From contig CP154955.1 of the NCBI GenBank assembly GCA_039621445.1, positions 47,267,540 through 47,331,539 on the forward strand: a stretch of DNA of 64,000 bases, given 5' to 3'. Shown one piece after another: positions 62,336 to 64,000 of this stretch. The notes under the pieces are model-generated. The model had not been told where the DNA came from and ran no database searches. It was given only the letters and a program-made list of their open reading frames with translations. Position 1 is the stretch's first letter. Each line of letters opens with the position of its first letter. Origin of the DNA: Euglena gracilis (lineage: Eukaryota > Euglenida > Euglenophyceae > Euglenales). Position numbers and translations under genes: made by a program.

Positions 62336-62767
62336 GGTTCAGAAAAAATTTTGTGTCTTTTCACAAATTTTCGTCAATGATGTGCACATGCTTTATTTTC
62401 CCAAACAGAACACGCTTACAATTTGGAAGTCTCAGGTGTGTGGTTTTTTGTTTTTTTTCTAAAATCGGTCTTTTATCTTTCCACCCAGGCTCCCCCCACA
62501 AGGGTCAATGGTTTTGTGGGTCCGCTGAGAGGTTTATTGGCAACACGTTTTGGGGCAAAAGAATTTCAGGACAAAAAAATGTTTTTGTGTTTCCCCTCCA
62601 TTTGGAACAGTTTCATTTTCATCTACAGGTTTTGATAGGAACTGATGAGTAGACTGATTACTCTGAGCATGCAAACTTTTCGGTTTTGTTTTTGTGAGAA
62701 AACCCCTGCTTGCAATCATAAACATTTTGGTGTGGGTGCACAGGAAGGGCTACATTGTGGCATGCAT

Positions 62768-63374
62768 TCAGTTGGATGGCAAGCCAGGTGGGTGCCGCGT
62801 GTCAGCCATATTTTGAGCAACACTGGCAAGGTTTTGCCGTTCCATTATTTGTTGGCCAGCCCTCTCTGCCCTACCATTCGCCTGGTGATGGGAGGCTTGG
62901 GAGTAGGCTTGCCTAATTCCCATCAAGGCACACATTATCTGCCACCAACCAGCGACAAAGTGTGAGCCCAGGTGGGAAGTAATAATGGATGGGACACCAA
63001 AAGGTCTCCAAGCATGCAACAGCTTGGCTCCCGTAAATCCTTTTGCCAGGTGGGGGTTCGCCACTATCCAACCGGAGTGACGATTCACACACACAAGCAT
63101 GGAGTCGAAAGAATTCCCTTCCCACTCCACGAGGCATGCTAAACATGTCAAGGGCCACCAAATACATTACGGTTACCCTTGGTATGAGTGGTGATCCCGA
63201 ATGAGTTTTTTTTTGGAGAGAGTTGGGCGCACAAAGCCTCTCCTTGAAAAACATTTTGTCGCCAAAAACCTTAATATTTTCAGGCCACGGCACTTTTGAA
63301 TCCTTGGCAGCCTGAAAAATTGGTGACCAACGGGAACATATCAGACGTTCATCCTTCCACGATAAATCCCACAC
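62768..63374 (-). pseudogene. Ty3/gypsy-type integrase core fragment, frameshifted
   Basis: On the - strand one frame (62768-63151) reads SFDSMLVCVNRHSGWIVANP, then FGVPSIITSHLGSHFVAGWW, and SHHQANGRAERAGQQIMERQ. This is the integrase catalytic core layout (DxxLVxVDRxSxW; GxPxxIxSDxGxxF; HPQxNGxAERxN). The second catalytic Asp of S-D-x-G is His here. An overlapping frame (to 63374) carries the start of the core (VALDMFSMP), so a frameshift separates the parts. No protease, reverse transcriptase or LTR is visible. It is a dead fragment. Confidence 0.8.
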
Positions 63375-63523
63375 AGCATTTTATTTTCCTTTTGCATTTT
63401 GCGTTGTTAGACAATCTCCAGAACTGTAATATGGAGAGATAATCTGCTGCCACAACCGCCCAAACATGGCTCCGGTGCAGAATGAAATGTGATTTTCGAC
63501 CTTTATTTAAAAAAGGAAATTCG

Positions 63524-63566
63524 TGGAAAATCACGGAAAATCACGGAAAATCACGGAAAATCACGG
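63524..63566. repeat. Tandem TCACGGAAAA repeat
   Basis: Five to six direct copies of the 10-base unit ATCACGGAAA. The same unit is found at 62240-62335. Confidence 0.9.
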
Positions 63567-64000
63567 ATACATTTTGGTCTCGGCCAGCACGGAAATGGGA
63601 GGATTTTTTTTCCTTCACCAGGTTCTGAGTGCAGCCTGCCAGTTGGCTGAACCCCCCCACCACAGACTTTTATTCCAGCCAGCCCCTTTTTTCCAGCCGG
63701 CTGTCTAGCTCCCCCCGGCCCCTGGTCCGCCAACAGCTTCAGACGGGGTGTTGTTTTTGCAACCCGGAAATCTGGCAGTCCAAAGACTGTTGACCTGCCC
63801 CTCAAATGAAGGAATGCTTCCAGCTCCTTCCTGACCTCAGGGGTGTCGTGTCCTGTGCCAGGAGGCCTTGACGTGCGTCCAGCCAAAAAGCTAAATTGAG
63901 AACCACCCAGGTTTTCGAAAGTGACGGCCAAGATGCTGGGAATTTGGGGAATTCGAGAGTTTTATGCATTCAACCGCCATAAAGTTTGGGGCAATATTCA

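Larger units (their letters stand above)
61957..64000. other. Right edge: intron or intergenic DNA with a retroelement fragment
   Basis: No further exon of the coiled-coil gene is convincing. The frame 62408-62434 (between CCCAAACAG and GTGTGTGG) is too short to call. The rest is AT-rich DNA, ATCACGG repeats and the integrase fragment listed separately. Since exon 19 has a good donor, at least the first part is an intron. Confidence 0.5.

Noticed and set aside
62408-62434. 27-base microexon NTLTIWKSQ
   Set aside because: Bounded by CAG and GTGTGTGG but too short to judge and without GC3 bias.

Overview
This window is nuclear DNA from a eukaryote, most likely a protist. Coding sequence comes in short GC3-rich exons (about 40 to 240 bases) separated by introns of a few hundred bases to over 3 kb. 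The introns are full of microsatellites, very long poly-C/poly-G runs and small inverted-repeat elements. All exons I can support are on the + strand. Two kinds of intron occur together. One is ordinary GT-AG. The other has no GT/AG, has complementary ends and sits between short direct repeats. That mixture is best known from euglenids, so a euglenid or other euglenozoan is my tentative placement. It rests on intron structure only; no rRNA, tRNA or marker gene is present.

Region 1 (about 0.7-15.4 kb): exons of one or two repeat proteins. Two unassigned exons (0.69-0.82, 1.62-1.80 kb) are followed by two ankyrin-like exons (2.4, 3.2 kb). Eight exons follow that mostly carry one leucine-rich repeat each, of the ribonuclease-inhibitor-like, Ala/Cys-containing type. 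After them come less certain exons and a convincing terminal exon ending with a stop at 15408.

Region 2 (15.4-27.4 kb): about 12 kb with no exon I can support. It is made of dispersed inverted-repeat elements, (TA)n, short GCGCAA palindromes and low-complexity DNA.

Region 3 (27.38 to about 33.4 kb): a methionine sulfoxide reductase A gene (msrA) split by nonconventional introns. The catalytic GCFWG motif, TGH, QYRS and the AEDxHQ motif all lie on separate exons in the expected order. One internal segment (the usual HDPT..NRQG stretch) was not found. Region 33.4-38.7 kb is mostly repeats.

Region 4 (38.74-61.96 kb and probably beyond the window): a large coiled-coil protein gene with about 19 exons, mostly phase 0 with GT-AG introns. 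Its last four exons are a tandem duplication of a two-exon module. Its introns have hosted many elements, including a 2.9-kb foldback element with long inverted ends and a TCAAT target duplication. Region 62-64 kb holds a broken Ty3/gypsy-type integrase fragment on the - strand between ATCACGG-type repeats.

The least described aspects are: (1) msrA introns that look like excised inverted-repeat elements; (2) several families of foldback elements whose ends are poly-C/poly-G palindromes; (3) the exon-module duplication in the coiled-coil gene.
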